Origin: Gp6-AA40 sp963772955
GTDB taxonomy: Bacteria; Acidobacteriota; Vicinamibacteria; Vicinamibacterales; UBA2999
Length of the DNA: 64,000 nt
Direction of reading: 5' to 3'
Assembly: GCA_963772955.1 (NCBI GenBank)
Contig: CAVYZF010000009.1
Location: forward strand, 1,585,631-1,649,630
This document shows, piece after piece, positions 17,644 through 28,400 of the stretch. The position numbers were made by a program, and so were the translations under genes. The notes beneath the pieces were generated by a model. The model was not told where the DNA came from. It worked only from the letters and a program-made list of their open reading frames with translations, and did no database searches. Numbering within the stretch: position 1 is the first letter of the stretch; every line of letters starts with the position of its first letter.

Positions 17644-18939
17644 TCACTTCCACGCGACGCGGAGCGGCTTGCCGATGAGCATCGCCGGATTGGCACCCTT
17701 GCGCGGACTGAACTTCTGCGCCCCACCGTTATCGACTTCGGCGACGTAGACGTTGCCCTCCTGATCGACGCTGAAGCCGTGCACACCCCACATTCCGCCG
17801 GGGAAGTCACCCCACGTGCCCCACGAGAACATGAAATTTCCGTCGAGGTCGTACTTCAGCATCCTGTTGGTGCCGCGATCGGCCGCCCACAGGTAACCGT
17901 CGCTGAAGATGTGGAACAGGTGAATATCGGCCGGCGCCGCGCCGAACGACCACTCGCGGAGGAACTTGCCATTCTCGTCGAACACCTGCGCGCGGCGATT
18001 GCCACGGTCGTTGACGAACACCTGCCGCGTCTTCGGATCGACGGCGACGCCGTGCACGTTGTTGAAGTAGCCCGGCCGCGTCTCTTTCCCGGCCTCGCCC
18101 TTCTGTCCCCACGCCGTCAGGTATTTGCCGTCCTTGTCGAACTTCACGACCCGTGTGCCGTTGTAGCCGTCGGCGACGATGAAGCTGCCGTCGGGGAACC
18201 AGTCCATGAACGTCGGCCGGTTGAAGTGCTTCTCATCGGCGCCCGGCTCACCGTAGGTGCCGATCGTCATCACCTTTGTCTTGCCGTCGTTGGTGAACTT
18301 GTAGACAACGTGCTTGTGGTCGTCGACGATCCAGACGTGTTTTTGCGGATCGTACGGGCTGATCGCCACGAAGTGCGGCCGCTGGAGTATCGAGTCGTAC
18401 TGATTCCACGAGTCGATCAGGTTGCCCTGGCCGTCGAAGATCATGATGCAGTGCTCCCACCGCGCGTCGACGCCGAACTTGTTGCCGGCCTTCTCCCATG
18501 CCTGCATGCCGCCTTCAGCCGGTTGACCCGTTCCACCATTTCCCGGAGGGCTCGCCGTCGTGGCATCACGCCATGGCAGGCGTCCGATCGGAAACACGAG
18601 ACCGGGCCCGAGTTCCGTCAGGCGCATGGCTTTGGGGCGGCCGAGATTCGGCAGCTCTCCTCGCTGAAGGACAAAGATCCGGTTCGGGCTCTCCGCGAAG
18701 ACGCTCTGGCCGGCGCCGAACGTCCATCCTTCGTGGCCTTTGATCGTGGCGAGATCCTTCGGCCAGTCCGCGACGACGTCGTAGGCGCCGAAGATGTCCT
18801 GGCCTCCTTTCTCACTCGGCACCGCCGCGAACCGTGTCGCGCTCGCGCCCTGGCCGGCGACCGTCTGGCCGTTCGCCAGATACGAGATCGCGACCGCCGC
18901 GGTGACACCCAGCACAAACATGGAAAGACGTCCGCTCAT
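17644..18939 (-). CDS. Secreted NHL-repeat (six-bladed beta-propeller) protein, intact copy
   Basis: ATG 18939 is preceded by a strong AGGAGG five bases upstream and starts the signal sequence MSGRLSMFVLGVTAAVAISYL; the longer frame to 19023 is rejected for that reason. The 431 residues contain repeated NHL blades such as HVWIVDDHKHVVYKFTNDGK, FIVADGYNGTRVVKFDKDGKYL, QVFVNDRGNRRAQVFDENGKFL and YLWAADRGTNRMLKYDLDGNFMFSWG. It is the intact paralogue of the broken gene at 17-1303, with identical termini (SEKGGQDIFGA; GANPAMLIGKPLRVAWK). Relatives include peptidylamidoglycolate-lyase-like propellers. The substrate is unknown. Confidence 0.9.
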   Translation of the reverse strand: MSGRLSMFVLGVTAAVAISYLANGQTVAGQGASATRFAAVPSEKGGQDIFGAYDVVADWPKDLATIKGHEGWTFGAGQSVFAESPNRIFVLQRGELPNLGRPKAMRLTELGPGLVFPIGRLPWRDATTASPPGNGGTGQPAEGGMQAWEKAGNKFGVDARWEHCIMIFDGQGNLIDSWNQYDSILQRPHFVAISPYDPQKHVWIVDDHKHVVYKFTNDGKTKVMTIGTYGEPGADEKHFNRPTFMDWFPDGSFIVADGYNGTRVVKFDKDGKYLTAWGQKGEAGKETRPGYFNNVHGVAVDPKTRQVFVNDRGNRRAQVFDENGKFLREWSFGAAPADIHLFHIFSDGYLWAADRGTNRMLKYDLDGNFMFSWGTWGDFPGGMWGVHGFSVDQEGNVYVAEVDNGGAQKFSPRKGANPAMLIGKPLRVAWK

Positions 18940-18967
18940 ATGAGTCCTCCTACGCGGGTCGATATTA

Positions 18968-19576
18968 CTATTGCGTCCGTTCGAGGAAGGAGTAGTAAGT
19001 GCTCGTACCAACGATGTGGCCATCGATCGCTTTCATCACGTCTGCGCGCGTTGCGTCTGCCGGGAGCGTCAGCATCTGGTCGAGCGAGTACAACTTGAAT
19101 TGATAGTGGAGCGGACCCACACCGGCGGGAGCGCACGGCGGTCGATAGCCTACGATGCCGCGTCCGCCGGCAACCTGATGGCTGCCATCCGGCAGCGTTG
19201 CACCAACGGGCACTGAGGCCTTGATGTCTGTTGCTGTGGCGGGGATGTTCCAGAGCACCCAGAACATCTCTTCAGTGATCCCTTTGGCCGGATGATTGTC
19301 GGGACCATTTACCATCAGCGTGAAGCTCGCGGTCTCTTTGGGAACGTTCGTCCACTGAAGCGGCGGAGACCCTGGACTGACGCCGTCTGCGTAGCACGTG
19401 AACTGCAGCGGGAGACTCGCTCCGTCACGAAAGGCTGGACTCGTGAGACGGAGCCTCGGTGGCTGAGGCGTACGAGCGCCTGCCTGCGGCGTCTGCTGCT
19501 GCGTCTGTGCCGTGACGATGACTGCACCGAATGCGAGGATGAAACCAGCCAGGGACACTGCCCGCGATACGACCAT
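18968..19576 (-). CDS. YbhB/YbcL-type PEBP (Raf kinase inhibitor-like) protein, secreted
   Basis: A 202-residue protein with a signal peptide (MVVSRAVSLAGFILAFGAVIV) after a strong GGAGGAG ribosome site. The PEBP core is clear: PAFRDGASLPLQFTCYADGVSPGSPPLQW, a D.H site (MVNGPDNHPAKG), EMFWVLWNIPAT and the GxRGxxGYRPPCAPAGVGPLHY motif that forms the phosphate-binding pocket. Bacterial PEBPs of this type have no settled role. It is divergent from the cytochrome c gene. Confidence 0.92.
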   Translation of the reverse strand: MVVSRAVSLAGFILAFGAVIVTAQTQQQTPQAGARTPQPPRLRLTSPAFRDGASLPLQFTCYADGVSPGSPPLQWTNVPKETASFTLMVNGPDNHPAKGITEEMFWVLWNIPATATDIKASVPVGATLPDGSHQVAGGRGIVGYRPPCAPAGVGPLHYQFKLYSLDQMLTLPADATRADVMKAIDGHIVGTSTYYSFLERTQ

Positions 19577-19641
19577 GTCTCCTCCTTCGCGTAAGGGGTG
19601 GCTGTTGTGGGCCGGGACTGTACCACACGTGACATGCCTGT

Positions 19642-19670
19642 TTGACAGTCGGAGCCTTGTGCTCTACGCT
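19642..19670 (+). promoter_or_regulatory. Sigma-70-like promoter for the cytochrome c gene
   Basis: TTGACA (19642-19647) is followed after 17 bases by TACGCT (19665-19670). The implied start lies about 40 bases before ATG 19718. The -35 is perfect; the -10 keeps T1, A2 and T6. Confidence 0.55.
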
Positions 19671-19717
19671 CCGGTTCGCCAATCCGAAACGTACATCAAA
19701 AGTTGAGGCGACGACCT

Positions 19718-20785
19718 ATGCGTACATCTCTTCTTTTCGCCGCTCTCGTGCTCGCGCTCACGGCCGCTCAGGGCGGCACTGGCGTGGCTCAGGGTGGGGC
19801 GCCCCAGGGTGCTGGTGATCCCGTCAACGGCAAGGCTGTTTTCGCCTTCGGAAACACCTCATGCACGAACTGCCACGGTCTCGAGGGGCAGGGAGGCTGG
19901 GGACCAGATCTCGCTGGCCGGCGAATTACCTATGACCAGGCCGTTGCGGCCATCCGGAATCCTACGTGGCGGATGCCTGCGTTTGTGCCCAGTCAACTGA
20001 GCGACAAGGAAATTCAGGACATGGTCGCCTACTGGAACACCTTGCCAGTGGCTACGGCAATCGGGAAGTGGCGAAACGAAGCGCCCGCCGACGGACCACG
20101 TGCCCAGCAGATGGCCGTGAACATCATCGGTTGCGGCCAATGTCACGGCGCCACGATGAGCACGCCGCGTCACGGCGCCGCGGCGATGAGCGCGGACTTC
20201 GAGTGGTTCAAGAAGCAGGTCTACAACCACGCCACTGTCATGCCGGATCAGTGGAAGCAACTCGATGGCGAAGGGCCTCCATCGACGCGCGGTCGAGTAC
20301 GGATGGGCAATTTCTCGCCGAAACGATTGCCGGAGTCGCAATTGCAGGAAATCTGGACGTGGATGAACGATCTCGGAATCGTGGTGCCGATCGTGGCGCG
20401 ACTCACCAGCGGGGCCACGTCAGCAACCGGGACCACCTACACGCTCAACGTTGAGAACGAGGGGCTCAAAGGCAAGGGCGTGGCCGCAGAGGACGTCACG
20501 ATCTCGGTTGTCCTGCCGGCGGGCACCAAGGCCGTGTCGGCAACAGGCACCGGCTATCAGGGCACCAGCAGAGACGAGAAGGCGAACGCCGACGTGGCCG
20601 TGTGGCGCCTCCCCAGGCTGGTGGCGGATGAACATCAGGACCTGACGATTACCCTCTCGGGAACTCCAGCGGGCGACGCCGTTCCAAGAGGAACAGTGGC
20701 GTACGCGAAACCCACCGCCAAGGCGGACGCAGTTGTGAACTTTGCTCTGCAACGGCCGGGTGGGCGCGGAAGAGGAGGACAGTAG
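19718..20785 (+). CDS. Secreted c-type cytochrome with two CXXCH haem sites
   Basis: ATG 19718 starts a signal peptide (MRTSLLFAALVLALTAAQGG). A first haem site, CTNCHG, lies at about residues 49-54 followed by a distal WRMPAF methionine. A second, CGQCHG, lies near residue 140 with later VMPDQW and MGNF. The last 130 residues form an Ig-like beta domain (TYTLNVENEGLKGKGVAAEDVTISVVLPAGT). This architecture suggests a periplasmic electron carrier for a dehydrogenase-type oxidation. It heads the plus-strand block and has its own promoter; a second promoter follows it. Confidence 0.9.
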   Translation: MRTSLLFAALVLALTAAQGGTGVAQGGAPQGAGDPVNGKAVFAFGNTSCTNCHGLEGQGGWGPDLAGRRITYDQAVAAIRNPTWRMPAFVPSQLSDKEIQDMVAYWNTLPVATAIGKWRNEAPADGPRAQQMAVNIIGCGQCHGATMSTPRHGAAAMSADFEWFKKQVYNHATVMPDQWKQLDGEGPPSTRGRVRMGNFSPKRLPESQLQEIWTWMNDLGIVVPIVARLTSGATSATGTTYTLNVENEGLKGKGVAAEDVTISVVLPAGTKAVSATGTGYQGTSRDEKANADVAVWRLPRLVADEHQDLTITLSGTPAGDAVPRGTVAYAKPTAKADAVVNFALQRPGGRGRGGQ

Positions 20786-20819
20786 ATCCGACGCTGCCGA
20801 AGCACTGCCACGGTGCGAA

Positions 20820-20848
20820 TTGACGCACTGTGGTCGTGAACGTAAGAT
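20820..20848 (+). promoter_or_regulatory. Sigma-70-like promoter for the family B/MBL/A operon
   Basis: TTGACG (20820-20825), a 17-base spacer and TAAGAT (20843-20848) lie in the gap after the cytochrome gene, with the expected start about 38 bases before GTG 20893. Confidence 0.5.
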
Positions 20849-20892
20849 GCCGCGTACTGCATCGGTGCGTAGGCCTGAGGAGACCGCGAAGC

Positions 20893-21780
20893 GTGCGAAA
20901 GTTCCTTCTGGCTCTGACTGTAATCGCGGCTGGGCAATCGATCCTGGCACAGTCCGATATCTCCGGGCTGTGGCGACCTCAGCCTCGTAATCAGGATGGA
21001 AGCGGGATGATCGGCGACTACGCCGGCGTTCCCGTCAGCGATGCCGGTCGTTGGCGGGCCGAGAGCTGGTCGCCTGACGACTACGACCTCGCGGAGTACG
21101 CGTGTCGCCCCCATGCGTGGGACTATTCGCTCGAAGGTCCTCTTTCGCAGATGCGGATGTGGGCCGACGTGGATCACGCGACGCAGAAGGTCATCGCCTA
21201 CAACGGTCACCTCAATCAGCAGGAGCAGGAGACGACCATCTGGATGGATGGCAGGCCGCATCCTCCTGCGAACGCTCTGCACACGTGGAGTGGGTTCACC
21301 ACCGGGGAATGGGAAGGGGACGTGCTCGTGACGACGACCACGCACCTCAAGGAAACATACATTCGCCGATCCGGTCTCATGCGCAGCGACCGCTCGATCG
21401 TCCGCACCAGATGGCGGCGCATGGGGGACTACCTGCAGGCCACGTCGATTCTGTACGACCCCGTCTTGATGGCGGAGCCGTATATCCGTACCACCATGAC
21501 GTGGGTCGAGGATCCCACGCTCGTGGTCGCGCCCTATCCATGTGAAGAGGCAACCGAGGTGGCTGTGCCGAGAGGGGAAGTGCGGCACTTTCTTCCAGGC
21601 CAGAGCCTGCTGCCTGGGTTGAACAAGGAACTCACGGATCGCTTCAACACACCGTACGAGGCAAGACTCGGTGGTTCGGAAACGATGTTTCCGGAATACA
21701 TCGCCAAGATGAAGACGTTTCCTCGGCGTGAGGGGCTGAAACGGGGTGATCTGGGCCGTGGGGGTGGCGGAGGAAATTGA
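20893..21780 (+). CDS. Secreted family B protein (copy 2)
   Basis: GTG 20893 gives a signal peptide VRKFLLALTVIAAGQSILAQ and a mature chain beginning SDISGLWRPQPRNQDGSG. Family B landmarks are all present: YAGVPVSDAGRWRAESW, YACRPHAWDYSLEGPLS, TTIWMDGRPHPPANALHTW, GEWEGDVLVTTTTHLKETYIRRSG, LYDPVLMAEPYI, VRHFLPGQ and ETMFPEYIAKM. Unlike copies 3 and 4 it is not fused to an MBL domain. Its stop overlaps the TTG start of an MBL gene by four bases, so the order B then MBL is the same as in the fusions. Periplasmic; function unknown. Confidence 0.8.
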   Translation: MRKFLLALTVIAAGQSILAQSDISGLWRPQPRNQDGSGMIGDYAGVPVSDAGRWRAESWSPDDYDLAEYACRPHAWDYSLEGPLSQMRMWADVDHATQKVIAYNGHLNQQEQETTIWMDGRPHPPANALHTWSGFTTGEWEGDVLVTTTTHLKETYIRRSGLMRSDRSIVRTRWRRMGDYLQATSILYDPVLMAEPYIRTTMTWVEDPTLVVAPYPCEEATEVAVPRGEVRHFLPGQSLLPGLNKELTDRFNTPYEARLGGSETMFPEYIAKMKTFPRREGLKRGDLGRGGGGGN

Positions 21781-22845
21781 AGCCGCGTCTTCGCCGTCGC
21801 CCGTACGCGCCATCGATCGTGTTCGTCTGCCTGCCGCTGGCCTTCGCGGTTGCGCTGGTGCTCCATAGCGAGCGTGTCTACACACAGGCGGCGGCCCAGG
21901 GGACTGCGCGTCGACCCGTCTGGCCGCCGAAACTCGAAGAGCCTGCGCCGGGCGAGGTAGAGGTCCTCCCCGTGCGCGATCACGTGTCGGTGATCATGGG
22001 TGCCGGTGGCAACGTCACTGTCCAGACCGGTGAGCAAGGCATTCTGCTGGTAGACACCGGCATTGCCTCGATGAGCGAGAAAGTGTGGGCGGCCGTCCAG
22101 AGCATCGCTCCGCCACGCAAGGTGCTCCGCTACGTGATCAACACCACGGAGCAACCGGAGCACACCGGAGGCAACGCGTTCATTGCCGCAAAAGGCGAGA
22201 CCGTCCCGCTCCGCGATGCGGGTTACACGGCGGGTCCGCAAGGCACCATCCAATACAACCGGGCTTCGGTGGTCTCGCACCAGAACGTGCTGAACCGGAT
22301 GTCGGCGCCGACCGGACAGAAAGCCCCGACGCCTGCCGAGGCATGGCCGGACAACACCTACGCCATCGATCAGAAACGGTTCTACTTCAACGACGAGCCG
22401 GTCGTCATGATGAACTTCCCCGGGAATACCGATGGCAACACCATCGTCTTCTTCCGGAAGTCCGACGTGATCAGCACGGGCGATCTCATCGATCTGACCC
22501 GTTATCCGCTCATCGATCTCAAGGCTGGTGGCAGTATCCAGGCCTTCGTCACTAGCTTGAACAAGTTGATCGATCTGTGCGTGCCCGAGTCGCACGGCGC
22601 CGGTGGCACGCTTGATCGTTCCGGGTCACGGGCGCATTGCCGATCACGCCGAAGTCGCGTACTACCGCGACATGATGTACATCGTTCGCGACCGTATCCA
22701 GGACATGATCTCCAAAGGGATGACGCTGGCGCAGGTGAAAGCTGCCCGTCCAACACGCGACTACGACGCCCGCTATGGCAGTACCACCGGCTCCTGGACG
22801 ACGGACATGTTCGTCGAGGCGGCGTATCAGAGTCTGCGCAAGTGA
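21777..22845 (+). CDS. Secreted MBL-fold protein with altered zinc motif (copy 2), frameshifted
   Basis: Translation probably starts at TTG 21777, inside the stop of the family B gene, with GGAGG just upstream. A signal anchor (IVFVCLPLAFAVALVLHSE) precedes the core VSVIMGAGGNVTVQTGEQGILLVDTG. The zinc-ligand motif is TTEQPEHTGGNAF, lacking both histidines of HxH. A one-base shift near 22600 separates SLNKLIDL from the last 80 residues (LIVPGHGRIADHAEVAYYRDMMYIVRDRIQDM...GSWTTDMFVEAAYQSLRK). The shift makes the raw frame run on into the following family A gene, an artefact. Next gene starts at ATG 22845 (TGATG overlap). Confidence 0.82.
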
Positions 22846-23624
22846 TGCGCGTCACAGCCCTTGCCCTCGTCGTGGGTCTTGTCGTGGTCGGCGATGCGCG
22901 CGCGCAGGGACAGGGTCGCGGCCGTGGCGCCCCTGCCGGACCACCGCCGACGGCTCGTGCTTCGGCGCCCAAGGATTTCACCGGCTCCTGGGTATCGATC
23001 GTCACCGAGCACTGGCATCTCCGAATGCTGGTGCCACCCAAAGGTGACTACAGCATGCTGTCGCTGAGCCCGGAGGCGCGCAAGATCGCCGACTCATGGG
23101 ATCTCGCCAAGGCCAAGGCGGAGCCCGATCAGTGCAAGGCTTATGGTCCTCCCGCATTGATGCGCGTGCCGGGTCGTCTCAACATTCGCTGGGCGGACGA
23201 CAACACGCTCCAACTCGACACCGATTCCGGTACGCAGACACGAACCTTCAAGTTCGGCGCTCCTGCGCCGCAGGGACAGGCACCGCAACTGCAAGGTTAC
23301 TCGTCGGCGTCCTGGGAGTTTCTGGGCACACGCGGCCGTGGTGGCGCCGTGCCGAAGGGGACGGGCCAGCTGCGCGTGCGGACGACGCACATGACCGGCG
23401 GCTACCTGCGGCGGAATGGCGTTCCGTACAGCGAGGACGCTGCGCTCGACGAGTACTTCGACACGTTCACTGAACCCAATGGCGATACGTGGCTCGTCGT
23501 GACGGCGATCGTGACCGACCCGCGCTACCTGACGCAGCCCTTCACGTCCACGGTCCCCTTCAAGAAAATCCCCGACCGCCAGGGATGGGATCCCACACCC
23601 TGTAAGGCGGACGAAGCTCGCTGA
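22845..23624 (+). CDS. Secreted family A protein (copy 2)
   Basis: The intact 259-residue copy. ATG 22845 overlaps the MBL stop and gives signal peptide MRVTALALVVGLVVVGDARA. Landmarks: APKDFTGSWVSIVTEHWHLRM, DQCKAYGPPALMRVPGRLNIRWADDNTLQLDTDSGTQTRTFKFG, LRVRTTHMTGGYLRRNGVPYS, a two-aromatic EYFDTFTEPNGDTWLVV and final GWDPTPCKADE. Two conserved cysteines (CKxYG and PTPC) could form a disulfide in the periplasm. It is directly followed by an amidohydrolase. Confidence 0.8.
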   Translation: MRVTALALVVGLVVVGDARAQGQGRGRGAPAGPPPTARASAPKDFTGSWVSIVTEHWHLRMLVPPKGDYSMLSLSPEARKIADSWDLAKAKAEPDQCKAYGPPALMRVPGRLNIRWADDNTLQLDTDSGTQTRTFKFGAPAPQGQAPQLQGYSSASWEFLGTRGRGGAVPKGTGQLRVRTTHMTGGYLRRNGVPYSEDAALDEYFDTFTEPNGDTWLVVTAIVTDPRYLTQPFTSTVPFKKIPDRQGWDPTPCKADEAR

Positions 23625-23637
23625 ACGTGGAGGCGCG

Positions 23638-25335
23638 ATGCTACGGGGGATACGGCAACGCGTTGTCGTCGCGACGGTCCTGGCGGGTGCTACTGCTTCG
23701 GTGCTCTCTGCACAGCAGCCCGCCGTCACGCAAGGCTCCGGCTCGGCAAGCCCGGCACCAGACACGGTCCTGTTCAACGGCAAGATCATCACGGTTGACG
23801 ATCGCTTCAGCATCGCGCAGGCAGTAGCCATTCGCGCCGAACGTATCTCCGCGGTCGGCACGAATGAGGAGATCACGAAGCTGGCCGGGCCGAATACCCG
23901 CCGCGTCGATCTTCGCGGCCGCACCGTCACCCCGGGATTCATCGACAACCACGCGCACTACATGGAGGAGGGCGTCCTCTGGAGCGTGGAGCTGCGGCTC
24001 GACGGCATCGAGACGCGAAAGCAAGCCATCGAGATGATCCGGGCGAAGGCGAAGTCGCTCGCTCCCGGAGAGTGGGTATACACGTTAGGCGGCTGGTCGC
24101 CAGATCAGTTCACCGACGACAAGCGCCCCTTCACGCGCGCCGAGCTCGATGCGATCGTCTCCGATCGTCCGGTGCTTTTACAGTTCACGCGCTCGGAGAC
24201 GTACCTCAATAGCCGCGCAGTCGAAGTGATTGGGCTCGAGAAGATGACCGAGCCGTGGATCAGGCGCGACGCGAGCGGCAAGCCTACCGGTGTGGTCGAT
24301 GCTGGTGGCGCCAACCGGGTCTCGGGTGTCATCCCGAAGCCGAGCACCGAGATGGTGGAGAAGAACAGCCTGTTGATGATTCGCGAGCTGAATGCATCGG
24401 GGCTGACGGCGTCGGGCGGGTCGTGTCCAGCGGCCGTGCTGCCGATCTTCCGGACGATGGCGCGCGAGGGACGGCTCAACAAGCGGTTCTTCTGCCTCCT
24501 GTCGGCGCCAATGGGCAACAACGCGGACACGGTGACGAAGAACCTGCCGCGCATCGCGGAGCTCAGGAGCCAGTTGTTCCGGGGCGATCTCTGGATCGAT
24601 CACTTCGCGTACGGCGAGGCGAACTTCACCCCTGCGCACGACAACATGGTCAACGCCGGCGGCAAGCAGCGGCCGGAGAACCTCGAGCAGTGGGGCCGCG
24701 TCGCGCGCGAGCTCGCGAAGGCGGGCTTGCCGATGCACGCGCACACGACGCTCGAGAATTCCTTCGACGGTTTCCTCGATCAGATCGAGCGCATCAACAC
24801 GGAGTTCCCGGTGCGGAACCTCCGATGGTCGCTCATTCACGGCGAGCAGTTGACGGCGGCCCATCTGGAGCGCATGCGCAATCTGGGTATCCACGCGGCC
24901 ATCCAGCCACGCGCCACCATCATGGGCGCCATCTTCAACCGCGTACACGGCGATCGCTCCTACGACATGCCGCCGCTGCGCACGATTCAGGAGAGCGGCG
25001 TAGCGTGGGGCTTTGGCACGGACACCTTCGAGGTGAACCAGTACCGTCCGTTCACGACGCTCTACTTCGCCGTGACGGGCAGGATGGTTGGTGGCGCCGT
25101 GGTGAACCGTCAGCCGATCAGCCGCGAGCACGCGCTCATCGCCCACACGAAGGGAAGCGCGTTCACGATCCTGCAGGAAGGCAACATGGGATCGATCCAG
25201 CCCGGCAAGCTGGCCGATCTGGTGGTGCTCGACCGCGATTACCTGACTATTCCTGCGGAGCAGATCAAGGACATCCGACCGGTCATGACGATGGTTGGTG
25301 GCCGCGTCGTGCACGACACGACGTCGACTCGGTAA
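23638..25335 (+). CDS. Secreted amidohydrolase, YtcJ/Amidohydro_3 family (copy 1)
   Basis: 565 residues with an N-terminal export signal (VVVATVLAGATASVLSAQQ). The N-terminal beta-sandwich PDTVLFNGKIITVDD leads into the metal site NHAHYMEEG (HxH), with later candidates MHAHTTLE, LIHGEQL and the catalytic-type aspartate in WGFGTDTFEV. The end returns to the sandwich: GSIQPGKLADLVVLDRDYL. YtcJ-like enzymes hydrolyse amide, carbamate or formamide bonds; an extracytoplasmic form is unusual but matches its secreted neighbours. GGAGG lies just before the ATG. Confidence 0.92.
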   Translation: MLRGIRQRVVVATVLAGATASVLSAQQPAVTQGSGSASPAPDTVLFNGKIITVDDRFSIAQAVAIRAERISAVGTNEEITKLAGPNTRRVDLRGRTVTPGFIDNHAHYMEEGVLWSVELRLDGIETRKQAIEMIRAKAKSLAPGEWVYTLGGWSPDQFTDDKRPFTRAELDAIVSDRPVLLQFTRSETYLNSRAVEVIGLEKMTEPWIRRDASGKPTGVVDAGGANRVSGVIPKPSTEMVEKNSLLMIRELNASGLTASGGSCPAAVLPIFRTMAREGRLNKRFFCLLSAPMGNNADTVTKNLPRIAELRSQLFRGDLWIDHFAYGEANFTPAHDNMVNAGGKQRPENLEQWGRVARELAKAGLPMHAHTTLENSFDGFLDQIERINTEFPVRNLRWSLIHGEQLTAAHLERMRNLGIHAAIQPRATIMGAIFNRVHGDRSYDMPPLRTIQESGVAWGFGTDTFEVNQYRPFTTLYFAVTGRMVGGAVVNRQPISREHALIAHTKGSAFTILQEGNMGSIQPGKLADLVVLDRDYLTIPAEQIKDIRPVMTMVGGRVVHDTTSTR

Positions 25336-25423
25336 AGGTCACGAACAATGGGAGGGAGGATCGGTTAGCACACGAGTCATTCGAACGGTCCCTGGGTCCA
25401 CGGTGATGTGAGGAGGGTGTTCC

Positions 25424-28400
25424 ATGGCCTGCCCGTTGAATCGTGCCTCGAGTATCGCGTTGGGTCTTCTTCTGATCAGCGGGGTCGCCTTCGCTCAGGC
25501 GACGGCGCAGCTGAACGGCCGCGTGACTGATGACAGTGGCGCCGTACTTCCAGGCGTGACTGTCAACGCGACGCAAACCGATACCCAGTTCGTTCGCACC
25601 GCTGTCACGGACGAGACCGGATCCTGGACCATGCCGAACATGCCAATCGGCCCTTACCGGCTCGAGGTCTCGCTGCCTGGGTTTCGCACCTACGTGCAGA
25701 CCGGTATCGTGCTGCAGGTCAACGCCAACCCGGTGATCAACGCCGCAACTTGCATTGGGCAACGTGGAGGAGACGATCACGGTCGCAGGGGAGACACCGC
25801 TCGTAGACGTGCGCAGCGCCGGTATCAGCGAGGTCGTGGAGCAGGAGCGGATCGTCGAGCTTCCGCTGCAGACCCGGAACGTGACAGACCTCATCGTCCT
25901 GGCGGGCGGAGCGGTCAACACGGGGAGGGTCTCGGCTCTGAGCACCTCCGGTAGCGTAGGCATCTCTGTGGCGGGCGGCTTGCGAAACGGCGTCGAATAC
26001 CAACTGGACGGCGCTGCACACAACAGCCCGCACGATCTCGGCAACCTCCCGTTCCCCTTCCCGGATGCGCTCCAGGAGTTCAGCGTGGCCAGCGGCGGTC
26101 TGGCGGCGGCGACGGGCATGCACTCGGGCGCGTCGGTCAACGCCGTGACGAAGTCGGGGACCAACGCATTTCACGGCAACGCGTTCGAATTCTTCCGTGA
26201 CGAACGGTTCAACTCGAAGGCCTACTTCGCCGCGATCGGACCGGACGGCAAGAAGTCGGGCGACGGGCTGAGCAAGAACCAGTTCGGCGGCACGCTCGGC
26301 GGACCGATCGTGCGCGACAGGCTGTTCTTCTTCGCTGGTTACGAGCGGAACCGGGTCCGGCAGACCACGCAGGACAACCTGGCGTTTCTCCCGACGGACG
26401 CGATGCTGGCTGGCGATTTCAGCGCGTACGCGTCGGCCTCGTGCAACGGCGGCACCGCTGTGAACCTGCGTGCGCCGTTCGTGAACAATCGCATCAATCC
26501 GGCGCAACTCAGCCCGCAGGCGCTCAGGATCGTCAACTCCGGATGGATCCCGCGCGCCACCAATCCCTGTGGCAATACGCTCTATGCGGTCAACTTCGAC
26601 AACAACGACGAGCAGTACGTCATTCGCAGCGATTTTCAGTTGACCGCCAACCACCAGATCTTCGGGCGGTATTTCGACACCTTCGAGCGCCGCCCGTCGA
26701 TGCTGGCCGAGACGCACAACATCCTGACGATCCAGACCAACTACCTCCCGTACCGAAACCGGCGCGCCCAGATGCTCGCCCTCGGTGACACCCAGGTGTT
26801 CGGGTCGAACGCCGTGAACGCGTTCCGCTTCACCTGGGCCAACACGAAGACGCGCGCCAACGATCCCCCGGAGCAGTTTTTCAGCGCCGCCGACCTCGGC
26901 ATCCCGAACATCTACAGCTATGTGCCCGGCACGACGACGGTCTTCGTCGGCGCCACCGGCCAGGATCTCCGCTTCTCGGGCAACCACACGGTGGCTGCGA
27001 AGATCGACAGCAAGATCTACCAGTTCTCCGAGGACTACTCCTACGTCAGGAACCGCCACCAGTTCAGCGTCGGCACCAACGTCCAGTACTCCTACTTCGA
27101 CGGCTGGGACTACGCCGGCTCGAATGGAACCTTCACGTTCAACGGGACGATTACCGGCCTGGCGCTCGGCGACTTCCTGACGGGCCAGATGTCAAACTTC
27201 GGACACGGCTCACCCAACGTCAACACCAACCATCAGTGGTACCTCGGTGTCTACGGCCAGGATACCTGGCGCGTCGGCAACAAGGTCACGCTCAACCTCG
27301 GTCTCCGTTGGGACCCGTACTTCGGGACGGTATGGCAAGAGGGCACGATCTCGAATTTTTCGATCGACAACTTCCGCGCCGGCATCCGCAGCACCAGCTT
27401 CCCGAACGCTCCGGCCGGTCTGCTCTACCCTGGTGACGACGGGTTCCCGCCGGGCAAGACCGGAACTCTGCGGCAGTACGGGAACCTCTCGCCGCGTGTG
27501 GGAGCCGCCTGGGACGTGCGAGGTGACGGGCGCACGGCGCTGCGTGCGTCGTACGCCCTCAACTACGATTTCCCGGGCGGGGCCTACCAGCAGGCCGCGG
27601 CCAACGTAAACCCGTTCAACAGGAACGTCTCTATCAACGGCAATATTCCGTTTGCCAATCCCTACAGCCTGGTGGCGTCGGGCGCGCCCGAGCACCCGGT
27701 GCCGATTCCGGCGCCATCGAACGCTGTCTTCCCGTCGCTGGCGCCGTACTCGTCGATCGAGCCGGACACCAACTCGATTCGTGTGCAGTCGTGGAACGGC
27801 ACGATCGAGCAACAGATCGGCAGCGACTGGCAGGTGGCCGCCAGCTACCTGGGTAGCCACATCGATCGGATCTGGGGGCGCAAGCAAATCAACGAAGGCA
27901 CCTTCCTCGGCCTCGGGCCGTGCACATTGAACGGCGTCAACTACGCCACGTGCACGACGCGCGCGAATCTGCAGGCTCGTCGCGCGTTGACGCTCGAGGA
28001 CCCGGTGACCGCGGGCTACTACTCCACGGTGTACACGTTCACCGACATCGGCCTGCAGGACTATCGTGGTCTCAAGCTCTCGTTCCGCCGACGTTCTGCG
28101 AACGGGCTCACCGTGAGCGGCAACTACACGATCTCCCACTGCACGACTGACAGCCCGTACGGCGGACGCTTCGTCAGCGACTTCGAGTACACCAATCCTG
28201 ACGACCCGACTTATGACAAAGGCAACTGCCCGTTCAACCGCACGCACATCGTCGCGTTCACGTTGGGCTATCAGACGCCGCGGTTCGACAACACGGCGTT
28301 GCGAATCGTCGCGTCGGACTGGCGTGTGTCGGGTGTGCTCAACGGCCAGTCGGGCAACTGGCTCACGGTGACGACTGGCGTGGACCCGGCCGGCACGGGC

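Noticed and set aside
21777..23624. A single 615-codon MBL plus family A fusion
   Set aside because: A one-base shift near 22600 removes the MBL stop; the MBL C-terminus continues in another frame to a stop at 22845 that overlaps the family A start. The fusion is an artefact.
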